From Usitatibacter palustris (GTDB taxonomy: Bacteria > Pseudomonadota > Gammaproteobacteria > Burkholderiales > Usitatibacteraceae), in assembly GCF_013003985.1 (NCBI RefSeq), contig NZ_CP053073.1, forward strand, positions 1,674,001 through 1,738,000: DNA of 64,000 nt, in the 5' to 3' direction. The position numbers and the translations under genes are program-made. Shown here piece by piece: positions 7,847 through 20,700 of the stretch (the stretch's first letter is position 1; each line of letters begins with the position of its first letter). The notes beneath the pieces were generated by a model, which saw nothing but the letters and a program-made list of their open reading frames with translations, was not told where the DNA came from and did no database searches.

Positions 7847-7922
7847 CACCTGGGTCGTTCTGCCTCCCTGATGGCGCCCAGGTGCTTTCGGGAGGCGTCG
7901 CGTAAGCGGCGCCTCCCTTTTT
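7847..7922 (+). ncRNA. candidate structured leader RNA, copy 2
   Basis: Same 71-nt layout as the copy 153 nt upstream: P1 is CACCTGGGT (7847-7855) with GCCCAGGTG (7876-7884) around a 20-nt loop, then GGGAGGCGTCGC (7890-7901), GTAA loop, GCGGCGCCTCCC (7906-7917) and TTTTT. Against copy 1 the P1 pairs T-A and C-G become C-G and T-A, and a terminator pair A-T becomes G-C, so pairing is kept while sequence changes. The 15-nt CTGCCTCCCTGATGG loop core is unchanged. It ends 20 nt before the start codon of the 2253-aa gene. Confidence 0.6.
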
Positions 7923-7942
7923 CAAAAAACGAAGAAAAACCC

Positions 7943-10900
7943 GTGACGAACCGCGCGAATACCGAGAACCCGACGAGCCGCCTCTGGCGCGCGCTCGCGG
8001 CGTTCGCGTTCGCATTCGCGGCGGGTTCCGTGTTCGCGCAGCCGGCCACGGGCACCATCATTCCCAACCGCGCAACGGGCACCGCGCAAATCGGCGCCAC
8101 GCCGATCACCGCGCAGTCGAACACGGTGCTCCTCGTCACCAGTTCGCCCCTGTTGCCCAACACCTTCGCGGCGTTGCTCACCAGCAACTCGACGCGCTCG
8201 GTCGCGCCCGGCTCGCTGGTCAGCTTCCCGCACACGCTGACCAACATCGGCGCCACGTCGGACACCTATACCGTCACCGCCACCGACAGCGGCGGCACGT
8301 TCACGCTCGGCGGGCTCGCCATCTATCTCGATGCGAACGGCGACGGCGTCGCGGACAACGCGACTCCCCTCACGGGCAACGTCACCCTCAACCAGGGCGA
8401 ATCGGTACGCTTCGTCGTGAGCGGCACCGTTCCGGCGGGCGCGCCGATCGCGTCCTCGGGCATGGTGATCGTGTCCGTCCGGAGTTCGGGCAACGTCGTG
8501 GTCGCGCCCAACATCGACCAGGTCACCGTGTACGGCACGCCGGGTGTCGCCGATTGCGCGCTCGTGACCAAGATGCTTTCGCGCGAACGCGGCCTCTCGC
8601 CGTTCGCGCCGGTCACCGTGACGCTGCGCTACTCGTCGTGCGACAAGGCGCGCGAGCGCGTCGTCATGGAAGACCTGCTGCCCTCGGGCATGCGCTACCT
8701 GCCGGGCACGGGCCGCTGGTCGGGCCTGTCGGGCACGGCGCTCTCCGATGCGTCCGGCGATCGCCAGGGCGCGGGCGCCACGCAGATCGCCTACGACTTC
8801 ACGTCGGGCAAGGTGAACGCGACGGTGTTCGGCATCGCCGCGGGCACCGCCGGCACCGTCACCTTCGATGTGGAAATCGCCCCCAGCCTCCCGATCGGCA
8901 CGGTCGTCACCAACACCGCGGCCTACGTGTTCAGCGATGCGTCGGGCAACCCCGGCAACCGCCAGACCACCGAGAGCCCGACCTACACCGTGACGGGCCT
9001 CGTGGACCTCGAGCTGAAGGGCGAGACGATTGCCTCGGCCGCACCCGGCACGACGGTCACGTTCAACAACTTGCTCACCAACCGCGGCAGCGGCACCGAC
9101 CGCTTCGACATCACGCTCGCGGGCAGCAACTTCCCGCAGGGCACGACCTTCGCGCTCTTCCAGCCCGATGGCGTCACGCCGCTCGCCGATACCGATGGCA
9201 ACGGCACGCCGGATACGGGTCCGGTCGCAGCCAACGGCACGTATCGCATCGTGCTGCGCGCGTCGATCCCCGCCACCGCGCCCCCGGGTGCCTACAAGGT
9301 CACGAAGACCGCGCGCTCCGCACTTTCACCCGCGCGCAGCGCCTCCGACGACGACGTCGTCGCCTCGCTCGGCAAGCTGTGCAAGACGGTGCTCGATCCG
9401 GACAACCAGTCGATGATCGGCCGCGGCCAGCGCGTCACCTACACGCACTACGTCACCAACCGCGGCAACTGCGACGAGAACCTCACGGTCGCGCTGGGCT
9501 ACATCACCAACGACCAGCCGGGCTGGACCGCGACCGTCTGGGTCGACAACCCGGTGGCCGGCGGACAGTCGATCGTCGGCGCGCTCGATCCGACCGACAC
9601 GCCGATCATCACCGGCTGGACCGCGATGCTCGTCCCGGGCGCGAAGCTGCGCATCCTCGTCGAAGTCGTCGCACCGCCGATGGACGCGAAGAGCGCCGCG
9701 CTGCGCTCGGCGAACACCAAGGACACCGTCGCCACCAACGCGACCACGCTCACCCTCACCGCGAACACGAGCGGCGCGCTGATGGTTCGCGACATCACCG
9801 TGGTCGATGACAAGGACGGCCCGCCCGAGCCGCAGAACGCGATCCGCAACTACACCGATGGCTCCTACGGCGTGCCCACCACGAGTGCGGTCATCGGGCG
9901 CGCGTTCTACCTGCGCGCCAATGCGGCCGCGTGCAACACGCAACCGACGGTCGTCGATACGCGCACCGTCGTGATCACCGGCCCGCGCGGCGAACGCCAG
10001 ACCGCCATCGCGACGGAAACGGGTCCGAACACGGGCATCTTCACGGTCCCGGCACTTCCGGTGCGCGATGCCACGGTCGTCGCCGACAACGGCACGCTCG
10101 AAGGCCGCGTGAACGACGTCTTCGAAGTCGACCTCCAGGGCTGCGGCCGCACGATCGCCACCGCCGTCACCCTCATCGAATCCATGAGCATCGTGTTCGA
10201 CAGCGCCACCAACCTGCCGGTCGCCGGCGCGAAGGTGATGCTCGTGACCGCCACACCGACGACCTGCAGCAAGACCGAGGTCGCGAGCGGCATCACCGGA
10301 CCCAACGGCCGCTTCTCCTTCACCGCGTCGACGGCGGGCTGGTACTGCCTCGAAGTCGCACCGCCCAACGGCTACTCGTTCGCCTCGAAGGTGCCGTGGA
10401 CCCAGCTCGTTCCGGGCCGCAACCTCAACGTGAACGGCCTCACCTCGGGCGGCTCCTACGGCACGCCCTTCCAGGTGAACGACGGCATGGTCGTGGTGGA
10501 CGTGCCGGTCGATGCCACCGCGCAAGACGGTCTCTTCGTTCGCAAGAATGCTTCGCGCCTCGTCGCCGAGATGGGCGAGTTCATCGATTACGTGGTGCGT
10601 GTGCGCAACAACACCGGCAACGTGCTCGATCGCGCGAGCGTCGTGCTCGTCGACAGCCTGCCGGCGGGGTTCGCCTACGTGAAGGGCACCGCGCGCCGCA
10701 ACGGCGCGGCACTTCCCGATCCGGTGGGCGGCGCCGGCCCGCGCCTCGTGCTGGATCTGGGCAACATGACGCGCGGCCAGGAAATCGACATCGCCTATCG
10801 CGTCCGCCTCGGGCCGGGCGCGATGCAGGGCGACGGCGTGAACCGCGTGCAGGCTTCGTACACGGCCGGCGGGATCACCACGAATTCGAACATCGCCTCG

Positions 10901-13900
10901 GTGAAGGTCACGGTGGTCGGCGGCGTGTTCAGCGACCGCGGCTTCATCCTCGGCAAGGTCTACCTCGACTGCAACGCCAACGGCGTGCAGGACAAGGGCG
11001 AACTGGGTGTTGCCGGCGTGCGCCTCTTCCTCGAGGACGGCACCTTCATCCTCACCGATGGCGAGGGCAAGTACAGCTTCTACGGAATCCAGAACCGCAC
11101 GCACGTGCTCAAGGCCGACAAGATGACGCTCCCGCCGGGCACGTCGATCGCGGCCATCGGTGCGCGCTCGCTGGGCGACGGCGGCAGCCGCATCGTCGAC
11201 CTGAAGGCGGGCGAGCTGCACCGCGGCGATTTCGCGCTGCGCGGCTGCGAGCCGGCCGTGATCGACGAAGTGAAGGCGCGCGCGAAGGCGCTCGCCGAAT
11301 CGGGCGATTCGCTCGCGGCACTCGCCGGCGCGCAGCTCGCGACCGAAGCGCGCGTGCTCCCCGACCTCAAGGCGCAGTCGGCCGCGGGCATCGTCTCGAC
11401 GCCGACCGCGCCCGGCGGCACCGCGGCCCCGGGCCTCACGGATTCGGCCGGCGCGTCGCAGCAACAGTCGCTGCCGTTCAACAGCGTGGTCGAGATGCCG
11501 GTGCCGCAGCGCCCGACGCCGGCCCCGCAGATCGACAAGCCCGCCGCCGCGCAGAAGCCCGCCGCGCCGCTCGTCGACCTCGAGAAACTCCTGCCTGAGC
11601 TCGACAACACGCTCGCCTTCGTGGGCCTCAAGGACGGCGACGTCCTGCCGCGCTCGCAGACGGTCGTTCGCGTGAAGGGCGCGGCGGGCACGACCTTCGT
11701 GCTCTCCGTGAACGGCACCGATGTCGCCGACAACCGCGTGGGCAAGCGAGCGGTGCTCGCCGAGAAGAACGTCCAGGCCTGGGAATACTTCGGTATCGAC
11801 CTCAAGCCCGGCGTGAACATGCTCACGCTCACGATGAAGGACCAGTTCGGCAACGCACGCGGCAACGCGACGATCTCGATTCGCGCCCCGGGCAACCTCG
11901 GCAAGATCGTGGTCGTCCCGCCGGTCGGTGGCGGCATCGCCGACGGCCGCTCCGCCGCGAAGGTGCTGGTGAAGCTCTTCGACGACAACGACGTGCCGGT
12001 GACGGTGCGCACGGCGGTCACGCTCGAAGCCAACCGCGGCCAGTGGACCGGCGCCGACGCCGACATCAACGAGCCGGGCTTCCAGGTGTTCGTCGAAGGC
12101 GGGCAGGGCGAGTTCGCGCTCTCCGCGCCGCTCGAGCCGGGACCGACGCTCATCTTCGTGTCGAGCGGCACGCTCAAGGTTGAGTCGCGCGTCGACTTCC
12201 TCCCGGAGCTTCGCAACCTCATCGCCGCGGGCGTGATCGAGGGCGTGGTGAACCTGCGCAACATCAACACCCGCACGCTCACGCCGACGCGCGATGCCGA
12301 CGGCTTCGAGCAGGAGCTGCGCCACCTGTCGAAGGAATTCGACGACGGCAAGGGCCAGGCGGGCGCGCGCGCGGCCTTCTTCCTCAAGGGCAAGATCAAG
12401 GGCGACATCCTGCTCACCGCGGCCTACGACTCCGACAAGGACACCAAGGAACGCCTGTTCCGCGACATCCAGCCCGACGAGTTCTATCCCGTCTACGGCG
12501 ATTCAGGCGTGCGCGGCTACGACGCGCAATCGACGAGCAAGCTCTACGTGCGCCTCGACAAGGGCCGCTCCTACCTGCTGTGGGGCGACTTCACGACGCA
12601 GACGGTCAGCGAAGTGCGCAAGCTCTCCAACTACAACCGCTCGCTCACCGGCATCCGCCAGCACTACGAGAACGACCGCGTGAGCGTGAACGCCTTCGCG
12701 TCGAAGGATTCCACGCGCCAGGTGATCGAGGAGCTGCGCGCGAACGGGACCTCCGGCCCTTACGAGCTCTCGACGCGCGGCGCGCTGGTCAACAGCGAGA
12801 AGGTCGAGATCATCACGCGCGACCGCAACCAGCCCTCGCTCATCATCGAGACGCTGCCGCAATCGCGCTTCACTGACTACGAAATCGATTCGCTCACCGG
12901 CCGCATCCTGTTCCGTTCGCCGGTCTCCAGCGTCGACAAGAACCTGAACCCGGTCTTCATCCGCGTCACCTACGAAGTCGACCAGGGCGGCGAGAAGTTC
13001 TGGGTGGGCGGCGTCGAGGCGCAGGTGAAGGTCACCGAGAACATCGAGGTCGGTGCCTCCTACGCCGAAGACCGCAACCCCGAGCAGCCGTTCAAGCTCG
13101 CCGGTGCCAACGCGACCGTGAAGCTCGGCGAGAACGCCTACGTGATCGGCGAGCTCGCGCAGAGCCAGCGCGGCGTGGACAACGTGAAGGGCGATGCCGC
13201 GCGCATCGAGCTCAAGTACGACAACAAGGGGCTCAAGGCGAACGCGTTCGTCGCGCGCACCGACAAGGGCTTCGACAATCCGGGTTCCTACCTCACGCAG
13301 GGCCGCAGCGAATCGGGCGGCCGCGTCGAGTGGCAGGCGCGTCCGGGCACGCAGGTGAGGGCGGAAGTGCTGCGCTCCGAGGACCTCACGAGCAATTCGG
13401 TTCGCGATGGCGCGCTCGCCGCCGTGACCCAGGAAATCACCGACCGCATGAGCGTGGAAGTCGGCGTGCGCCACGCGCGCGAGAAGGGCTCGATCTCGCC
13501 GTACCCGGTCATCGACGGCCAGCCCACGCCGGTGCCGATGCCCGACGAAGTGACCACGGTCCGTGCGCGCCTCACGGGCCAGGTGCCTTTCGTCGAAGGC
13601 GTTTCGGTCTACGGCGAAGCGGAAGTCGACGTGAAGGACGCCGACCGCAAGATCCTCGCCCTCGGTGGCGAATACATGCTCCCGAACCGCGGCCGCATCT
13701 ACGCCCGCCACGAATTCGTCTCGTCGATCACCGGCCCGTACGGCCTGAACCCGAGCGAGCGCCAGAACACCACCGCGGTCGGCGTCGACACCGAATACAT
13801 GAAGGACGGCCGCGTGTTCAGCGAGTACCGCATCCGCGACGCGATGTCGGGCGGCGATGCCGAAGCCGCGATCGGCCTGAAGAACCTCTGGACGCTCGCC

Positions 13901-14704
13901 ACGGGCCTGCGTCTCGGGACCTCGATCGAGCGCGTGCATGCGCTCTCGGGCACGGGCCAGAACGAGAACACCGCGCTCGCCCTCGCGCTCGAATACACCG
14001 CGAACCCGCTCTGGAAAGGCACGACGCGCCTGGAGCTTCGCGAAGCCACCGGTGCGGATTCTCTCCTCTTCACCGTGGGTCTCGCCGCGAAGCTCAACGC
14101 CAACTGGACCGTGCTCGGCCGCAACGCCTACTCGCTGCAGCGGAACAAGGCGACGGCCGATGCGCCCGCGACCGAGCGCGAGATCGAGCGCCTGCAGGCG
14201 GGCCTCGCGTGGCGCGACACGGAAACGAACAAGTGGAATGCGCTTGCCCGCGTCGAGCACCGCATGGAAGGCGATTCGACCCGGGCCGGCATCGCGCTCA
14301 AGACCACGACCGACATCGTGTCGCTGCACGCCGACTGGCAGCCGGTGCGCCCGTTCCTCGTGACCGGCCGCCTCGCCGCCAAGTGGACCAACGAGAAGAC
14401 CGCCGGCATCACCGCCAAGTACCGCGCGCAGTTGATCGGCGGCCGCGCCACCTGGGAATTCGCGCCCAAGTGGGACGTGGCCCTGGTCACCAGCGTGCTC
14501 TTTGGTGAAACCACCGCATCAAGGCAATATGGGGTGGGGATGGAGCTCGGCTACAACGTCGCGACGAACCTCTGGGTGTCCGCGGGCTATAACTTCTTCG
14601 GCTATCGCGACGATGCGCTCGCGGGGGCCGACTACAGCGCCAAGGGCCCGTACGTGCGGTTGCGCTACAAGTTCGACGAGTCGTCCCTCGAGGTCCTCCA
14701 ATAA
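7943..14704 (+). CDS. 2253-aa outer-membrane protein: DUF11 array, SdrD-B-like domain, C-terminal beta-barrel
   Basis: The signal peptide ends at VFA near residue 33. Residues about 36-620 are DUF11-like modules matching the 905-aa protein. About 745-850 is a carboxypeptidase-regulatory/Cna-B-like sandwich ([30 protein letters not shown]), then a DUF11 domain. About 1003-1053 is SdrD-B-like ([20 protein letters not shown]). A Pro/Ala linker follows (about 1150-1215), then an invasin-like stretch. From about 1475 alternating strands with many Tyr/Arg ends form a large beta-barrel; the last strand YVRLRYKF is followed by nine residues rather than a terminal aromatic. GTG 7943 was chosen because it places the signal peptide correctly and lies outside the leader RNA. 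It could anchor or export its large neighbour; that is inference. Confidence 0.75.
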   Translation: MTNRANTENPTSRLWRALAAFAFAFAAGSVFAQPATGTIIPNRATGTAQIGATPITAQSNTVLLVTSSPLLPNTFAALLTSNSTRSVAPGSLVSFPHTLTNIGATSDTYTVTATDSGGTFTLGGLAIYLDANGDGVADNATPLTGNVTLNQGESVRFVVSGTVPAGAPIASSGMVIVSVRSSGNVVVAPNIDQVTVYGTPGVADCALVTKMLSRERGLSPFAPVTVTLRYSSCDKARERVVMEDLLPSGMRYLPGTGRWSGLSGTALSDASGDRQGAGATQIAYDFTSGKVNATVFGIAAGTAGTVTFDVEIAPSLPIGTVVTNTAAYVFSDASGNPGNRQTTESPTYTVTGLVDLELKGETIASAAPGTTVTFNNLLTNRGSGTDRFDITLAGSNFPQGTTFALFQPDGVTPLADTDGNGTPDTGPVAANGTYRIVLRASIPATAPPGAYKVTKTARSALSPARSASDDDVVASLGKLCKTVLDPDNQSMIGRGQRVTYTHYVTNRGNCDENLTVALGYITNDQPGWTATVWVDNPVAGGQSIVGALDPTDTPIITGWTAMLVPGAKLRILVEVVAPPMDAKSAALRSANTKDTVATNATTLTLTANTSGALMVRDITVVDDKDGPPEPQNAIRNYTDGSYGVPTTSAVIGRAFYLRANAAACNTQPTVVDTRTVVITGPRGERQTAIATETGPNTGIFTVPALPVRDATVVADNGTLEGRVNDVFEVDLQGCGRTIATAVTLIESMSIVFDSATNLPVAGAKVMLVTATPTTCSKTEVASGITGPNGRFSFTASTAGWYCLEVAPPNGYSFASKVPWTQLVPGRNLNVNGLTSGGSYGTPFQVNDGMVVVDVPVDATAQDGLFVRKNASRLVAEMGEFIDYVVRVRNNTGNVLDRASVVLVDSLPAGFAYVKGTARRNGAALPDPVGGAGPRLVLDLGNMTRGQEIDIAYRVRLGPGAMQGDGVNRVQASYTAGGITTNSNIASVKVTVVGGVFSDRGFILGKVYLDCNANGVQDKGELGVAGVRLFLEDGTFILTDGEGKYSFYGIQNRTHVLKADKMTLPPGTSIAAIGARSLGDGGSRIVDLKAGELHRGDFALRGCEPAVIDEVKARAKALAESGDSLAALAGAQLATEARVLPDLKAQSAAGIVSTPTAPGGTAAPGLTDSAGASQQQSLPFNSVVEMPVPQRPTPAPQIDKPAAAQKPAAPLVDLEKLLPELDNTLAFVGLKDGDVLPRSQTVVRVKGAAGTTFVLSVNGTDVADNRVGKRAVLAEKNVQAWEYFGIDLKPGVNMLTLTMKDQFGNARGNATISIRAPGNLGKIVVVPPVGGGIADGRSAAKVLVKLFDDNDVPVTVRTAVTLEANRGQWTGADADINEPGFQVFVEGGQGEFALSAPLEPGPTLIFVSSGTLKVESRVDFLPELRNLIAAGVIEGVVNLRNINTRTLTPTRDADGFEQELRHLSKEFDDGKGQAGARAAFFLKGKIKGDILLTAAYDSDKDTKERLFRDIQPDEFYPVYGDSGVRGYDAQSTSKLYVRLDKGRSYLLWGDFTTQTVSEVRKLSNYNRSLTGIRQHYENDRVSVNAFASKDSTRQVIEELRANGTSGPYELSTRGALVNSEKVEIITRDRNQPSLIIETLPQSRFTDYEIDSLTGRILFRSPVSSVDKNLNPVFIRVTYEVDQGGEKFWVGGVEAQVKVTENIEVGASYAEDRNPEQPFKLAGANATVKLGENAYVIGELAQSQRGVDNVKGDAARIELKYDNKGLKANAFVARTDKGFDNPGSYLTQGRSESGGRVEWQARPGTQVRAEVLRSEDLTSNSVRDGALAAVTQEITDRMSVEVGVRHAREKGSISPYPVIDGQPTPVPMPDEVTTVRARLTGQVPFVEGVSVYGEAEVDVKDADRKILALGGEYMLPNRGRIYARHEFVSSITGPYGLNPSERQNTTAVGVDTEYMKDGRVFSEYRIRDAMSGGDAEAAIGLKNLWTLATGLRLGTSIERVHALSGTGQNENTALALALEYTANPLWKGTTRLELREATGADSLLFTVGLAAKLNANWTVLGRNAYSLQRNKATADAPATEREIERLQAGLAWRDTETNKWNALARVEHRMEGDSTRAGIALKTTTDIVSLHADWQPVRPFLVTGRLAAKWTNEKTAGITAKYRAQLIGGRATWEFAPKWDVALVTSVLFGETTASRQYGVGMELGYNVATNLWVSAGYNFFGYRDDALAGADYSAKGPYVRLRYKFDESSLEVLQ

Positions 14705-14712
14705 TCATAACC

Positions 14713-17700
14713 ATGCGAACGCCCCCGCTCATCCGCCGACTCGCGATTGCCGCGATGGTCTTCATCGCGGGACAGGCGTTTGCGCAGGTGTGCCCGACGC
14801 CGCCGGTGGCGACGACGTACGTGCCGCCGATCAACACGTATTACTCCGGCACGGGCACCTCCGTACCCGGTGGCTCCACGACCATTCCGGTGGGCTCAAT
14901 CGACCCGCGCGGCGCGCTGACCCCGATCGCCGCTGGCGATGTCATCGCGATCGTCCAGATGCAGGGCGCGGACATCGATTCGGGCAACACCAACCGGTAC
15001 GGCAACGGGCAGGGTGACGGCAGCACGGGCTACACCAGCACCGGCGACTACGCGGGCGGTGCCACCAACATCACCGCGGGCACGCTGGAATACGCGGTGG
15101 CCTCCGGACCGGTCGGCGGCGGCGTGATTCCGATCTTCGGCACGCTCGTGAACAGCTACTCGAACGCGAACGCCACGACCGTTTCGGGCGCGCGCCGCTA
15201 CCAGGTGCTGCGCGTGCCGCAGTACGCGAGCCTCGCGATCACCACGACAATCCAGGTCACGCCGTGGAACGGCAGCACCGGCGGCGTGGTGGCGATCGAC
15301 GTCGCGGGGAACATGAACTTCATCGGCGGCGCGATCGACGCATCGGGCCGCGGCTTCCGCGGCGGCGGCGCGTTCGGCGGTGCTGCATTCACGATTGCCT
15401 GGTACAACTACGTCGCCTCGACCAACGCGTCGGCGCCCGGCGGCGGCGTGAAGGGCGAGGGCATCGCGGGAACACCGGCGCGCCTTTACTCCCCGCTCGT
15501 CCATGGCGCGATCGCCGTCGACCTTGGCGGGCAGGGCTACCCCGGCGGCGACTACGCGCGCGGCGCGCCGGGCAACGCGGGTGGCGGCTCGAACCAGCAC
15601 AACGCGGGCGGTGGCGGCGGCGGCAACGGCGGGCGCGGCGGCATCGGCGGTCGCTCGTGGAACCAGCAGCAGAACAGCTATTCGGGCGAAGACATCGGTG
15701 GCTTCGGCGGCGACGCCGTCACCGGCGTGCGCGCCATGATGGGCGGCGGCGGCGGCGGCGCCGACATCAACAACCAGTGCGCGGGGGTCGGTTGCGCGGG
15801 CGGCAGCGGCGGGCCCGGCGGCGGCGTGGTGTTGATCCGCGCGGGAACGATGACGGGCTTCGGCACGATCTCGGCGAAGGGCAGCGACGCGCCCGATGGC
15901 GCCATCAATGCCACGGACGGCGCGGGCGCCGGTGGCGCGGGCGGCACGGTGGTCGTCCAGCTCGGCTCGGGTTCGATCCCGGGTGGCGTGAGCATCGACC
16001 TGCGCGGTGGCCGCGGTGGCAACACGAGCATGAACGCCACCAACGAGACCGACGGTCCCGGCGGTGGTGGCGGCGGCGGACGTCTTCTCGCATCGGCCGC
16101 GGGCGGTTCCGTGCAGCTCGGCGGCGGTGTCCCCGGCGTCATCTTCAATACGACCAACCCGGCCAACGGCACGTCCGACGGCGCGACCGCGGGCTCGAGC
16201 GGCACCACGACCAGCATCACCGCGGGCCAGATCCCCGGTGGCACGGGACCGGCGCAGTGCTTGCCGTCGCTCAACGTCACGAAGGTCACGTCGGCGGCGA
16301 ATCTCCTGCCGGGTGCGGACCGCTTCAACTACACGATCACCGTCACCAACACCGGCACGGGCACGGCCCGCTCGGTGAACATCCTCGATAACCTGCCTGC
16401 GCCGCTGCTGCTGCGCGTCGATGGCATTGCGCTTTCGCTCACCAACGCCACGCGCACGTCGACCGTGACGCCGCCCGCGGGCACGGCGAACCTCACCATC
16501 GGCAGCTTCGACATTCCCGGCACGTCGCCCGGCCCCGCGGGCACGGTGACCGCGACGGTCACCGTCGACATCATCGGCGCGCCGCCGGGCAAGTACGACA
16601 ACTCGGCCTCGGTGAACTTCCTCGATCCGACGACCACGGTTCCCGGCCAGCGCGTGAGCCCCGGCGGCACGTACGCGGGCGGCGGCACGGTCGCGGGCAC
16701 GAACTACAACGGCTCGCTCGTGGGCAACACGGTGGAAGACACGTCGATCCTCGCCGGTCCCACGGTCACCAAGAGCTTCTCCGCGCCCACGATCGCCACG
16801 GGTGCGAGCACGACGCTCACGATCACCTTCACGAATCCCAATCCCACGTACTCGATGACCGCGGTCGGGATGATCGACGACCTGCCGCTGGGCGTGGTGG
16901 TCGCGAACACGCCGGCCTTCACGCAGACGCCGGGCGCTTGCGCGGGCACGGTCAACTCCGGCAACGTCGCCGGCCACACACGTATCAGCACGAGCGCGGC
17001 AACGCTTGCCGCGGGTGCGTCGTGCCAGATCACGGTGGCCGTCACGAGCACGACCGCCGGCCGCGTGACCAACGTGATCCCGCCGGGCAACGTCGTGGGT
17101 GTCGTGCAGGCCAACACGCTGGGCAACCTCGTCGAGGCCTCCGCACCGCTCACGGTGCTCGCCCCGCCGCAGATCACGAAGACCTTCACGCCCAACAACA
17201 TGGCCGCGGGCGCGCAGTCGACGCTCACGCTCACGATCCGCAACCCGAACGGCAACACGCTGCCGCTCACCGGTGTCGCCTTCGCCGACAACTATCCGGC
17301 CGGCATCACGAACGTGACGCCCGGCTCGATCGCGCCCTCGGGGGCGGGTTGCGCGGGCAATGCGACCAGCATCAACGGCGGCACGCCGGGCATTTCGCTC
17401 GCCGCGGCGACCATCCCGGTGAACACGACGTGCGTGTGGACCACGACGATCACGAAGGCCGCGCCCAGCCCCGCGGGCGGGGACGTGAACACCACGGGTG
17501 CGGTCAGCGCCAGCGGCCCGGTCGCGCTCACCGGCAACACGGCCACCGACACGCTCACTGTCGCCGGCGGCGTGCTCGCGCCCACGCTGCACAAGACTTT
17601 CGGCACGGCGCTCATGGCCACGGGCGGCTCGACGCCGATGTCGCTCACGATCACCAACCCGAACGCCTCGCCGCTCACGGTGAGCTCGTTCACCGATGCC

Positions 17701-20700
17701 TTCCCGTCGGGCCTCGCGGTCGCCGCGGTGCCCGGGCTCGTCAACGGTTGCACGCTGACCGTCGCGGGTGTCGGCGCGGGCTCGACCACGGTCACGCTCT
17801 CGGGCGGCACGATCCCCGCGAACGGCAGCTGCACGTTGACGGTCAACGTGACGCCCTCGACGCCGGGCGACTACGTGAACGTGACCACGGCGCTGCTCAC
17901 CGCACAGGCCCCGGCCTCCAACATCGCCTTCGCGTCGCTGACGGCGGTGGCCGCACCCGTCGCATTGAAGAGCTTCACGCCCGCGAACATCACCGCCGGC
18001 GCGATCTCGGTGATGCGCATTCGCCTCACGAACCCGGTCGCGAACCCCGTGCCGCTCACCGGCACCGCGTTCACCGACACGTTCCCGGGCGGACTGCGCG
18101 TCGCGACCACGCCGGGCCTCGTGAATTCTTGCGGCGGCACCATCGCTCCGGGCTCGGCCGCCAACGACACGAGCCTGGTCCTTTCCGGCGGCGTGATTCC
18201 CGTCGGCGGATCGTGCGAGATCCAGGTGAACGTCACCGCGACGGCCGCCTCGCTCTACAACAATTCCACCGGCCCGATCACGACGACCGCGGGCGCGACC
18301 GGCACCGCCGCGCTGGCGACGCTCGACGTGGACGGCAACACGCTGCCGCCGATCATCACGAAGACGATCTCGCCCAACCGCATCAACGCAGGCGGGGTGG
18401 CGCAACTCTCCTTCGCGATCGGCAACCCGAACGGCACGGTCATCCTCAGCGGCATCGGGGTGACGGACAACTTCCCGGCCGGCATGACGATCGCCTCGCC
18501 GCCGGGCGCGGTCTCGGGGGTGGTCTCGGCCGACAACCCCTGCGGCGCCACATTCACGGGCGGCCTCGCGACCAACACCAACGTCGTCGTGACGGCCCTG
18601 GGCCTCACGCCGTTGCAGACCTGCGCGCTGCGCTGGAACGTGACCAGCTCCACGCTGGGCAACGCCAACAACACGACCAACGCGATCACCGCTTCGGGCC
18701 CGTTCGCGCTCACGGGTAACGTCGGCAGCGCCTCGCTGCTCGTGCAGAGCCTCGCACCCCCCACCGCGACCAAGAGCTTCAACCCGGCGCAGATCGCCTC
18801 CAACGGCGTCACGCGCCTCACGATCACGGTCCTCAACGCGAACCCCTCGGACGATCTCACCGGCGTCGCGTTCACCGACACCTTCCCGGCGGGCCTCTCG
18901 GTTTCGGCCACGCCGTCGCTCACGAACACCTGCGCGCTCACGGCCTCGGGCACGGGCTCGGGCAGCACGGCGCTCACCGTCACCGCGGGCACCATTCCCG
19001 CCGGCGGCGCGTGCGAACTCTCGATCAACGTCACGTACACGGGCGCGACCGGCAACGTCACCAACACGACGAGCACGATCACGACGGGGCAGACCACGGC
19101 CGGCGCCGCGGCCTCGGCGGTGCTCTCGATCGTGGCGCCGCAGCCGCCGGTGCTCACCAAGGCCTTCAACCCGAGCCAGATCATCGCGACCGGCCAGTCG
19201 ACGATGACGCTCACGATCGTGAATCCGAACGCGAGCTTCGCGCTGACGGGCGTGGCGTTCACCGACAACTATCCCGCGGGCCTCACCAACGTCGCGGCCG
19301 GTGCGGTCGTTCCGGTCGGCGCGGGATGCGCGAACAACGCGACGAGCGTCAACGGCGGCACGCCGGGCATCAGCCTCACGGGGGCCACGATTCCCGCGGG
19401 CGGTTCCTGCTCCTGGACCACGACCGTCACGAAGGCCACCGCGGGCAACGTCACGAACACCACGGGCTCGGTCACCGCGACCGGACCGGTGGCGCTCACG
19501 GGCAACGTCGCGAGCACGAACCTCGGCGTCGGCACGTTGCTGGCACCGCAGGTCGACAAGCTCTTCATCCCCGACCACATCGAGCGCGATGGCGTCACCC
19601 AGCTCAACCTGTCCATCACCAATCCGAACGCGGGCGTGATCCTGAGCGGCGTCACGCTCACCGACACGTTCCCGGCGGGAATGACCGTCACGGCGGCACC
19701 CGGCGTGACGACCGGTGTCGTGTCAGCGACGAATACCTGCGGCCTCACGTTCACGGGCGGCACGGCCGCCGCCGGCAACATCACGGTGACCGGCGGCCAG
19801 ATCCCCGCGGGCGCCACGTGCCTGCTCGCGGTGAACGTCACCAAGTCGACGGCCGGCAGCGTCACGAACACGACCGGCACCGTGGCCGTGACCACGCCGA
19901 CCGCACTCACCGGCAACACGGCCTCCGCGCGCCTCACCGTGCTGAGCTACCTCCCGCCGCAGCTCACGATGACGATCGCGCCCGCGCAGATCGCGGTCAG
20001 TGGCACGGCGACGATGACGTTCACGCTCGTGAACCCGAATCCGAACACGGCGCTCACGGGTGTCGCGTTCAACACAGGGGTCTGGGGCAACGGCTGGGTC
20101 GTCGCCGCCGCCCCGGCCCTCGTGAACGCTTGCGCCCTCACGGTCCAGGACACGGGCGGCGGCGCGCTCGCCGCGGCCGATACCGGCATCCAGGTCACCG
20201 GCTCCACGCTCGGCGCGGGCGCCACGTGCACCGTGTCGGTGAACATCACCGATACGACCGCGGGCACCGCCACCGACGCCACGAACGCCATCACGGCGAC
20301 AGGCCCGGTCGCGCTTACCGGCAACACCGCATCGGCCACGCTCGTCACCAACAACGCCGCCGCGACCGATCCCCCGCAGGTCTTCAAGTCGTTCAGCCCG
20401 CAGCAGATCACGCAGGGCGGCCTGTCGGTGATGACGCTGACGATCACCAACCCGAATGCGGTGGCGCTGACCGGTATCGCGGTCACCGACACGTTCCCGG
20501 CCAACCTGGTGATCGCAAACGTGCCCGGCGTCACGAGCGCGGTCGTCTCGTCCACCAACTCCTGCGGCCTCACTTTCACGGGCGGTGCGGCGGGCAACGG
20601 CAACATCGCCGTCACCACGGGCACCGTGCCGGCGAACAGCTCGTGCACGCTGCAGGTGAACGTCACCACGACTGCCGCCGCCACGCTGCAGAACCTCACG

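Noticed and set aside
7694..7917. c-di-GMP (GEMM) riboswitch
   Set aside because: Tempting because of the GGDEF-like gene, but the conserved GEMM core and tetraloop-receptor layout are absent.
4914..12325. Long minus-strand frames (925 and 999 residues) opposite the 905-aa and 2253-aa genes
   Set aside because: Arg- or His/Val-rich composition and no motifs; explained by codon bias of the real plus-strand genes.
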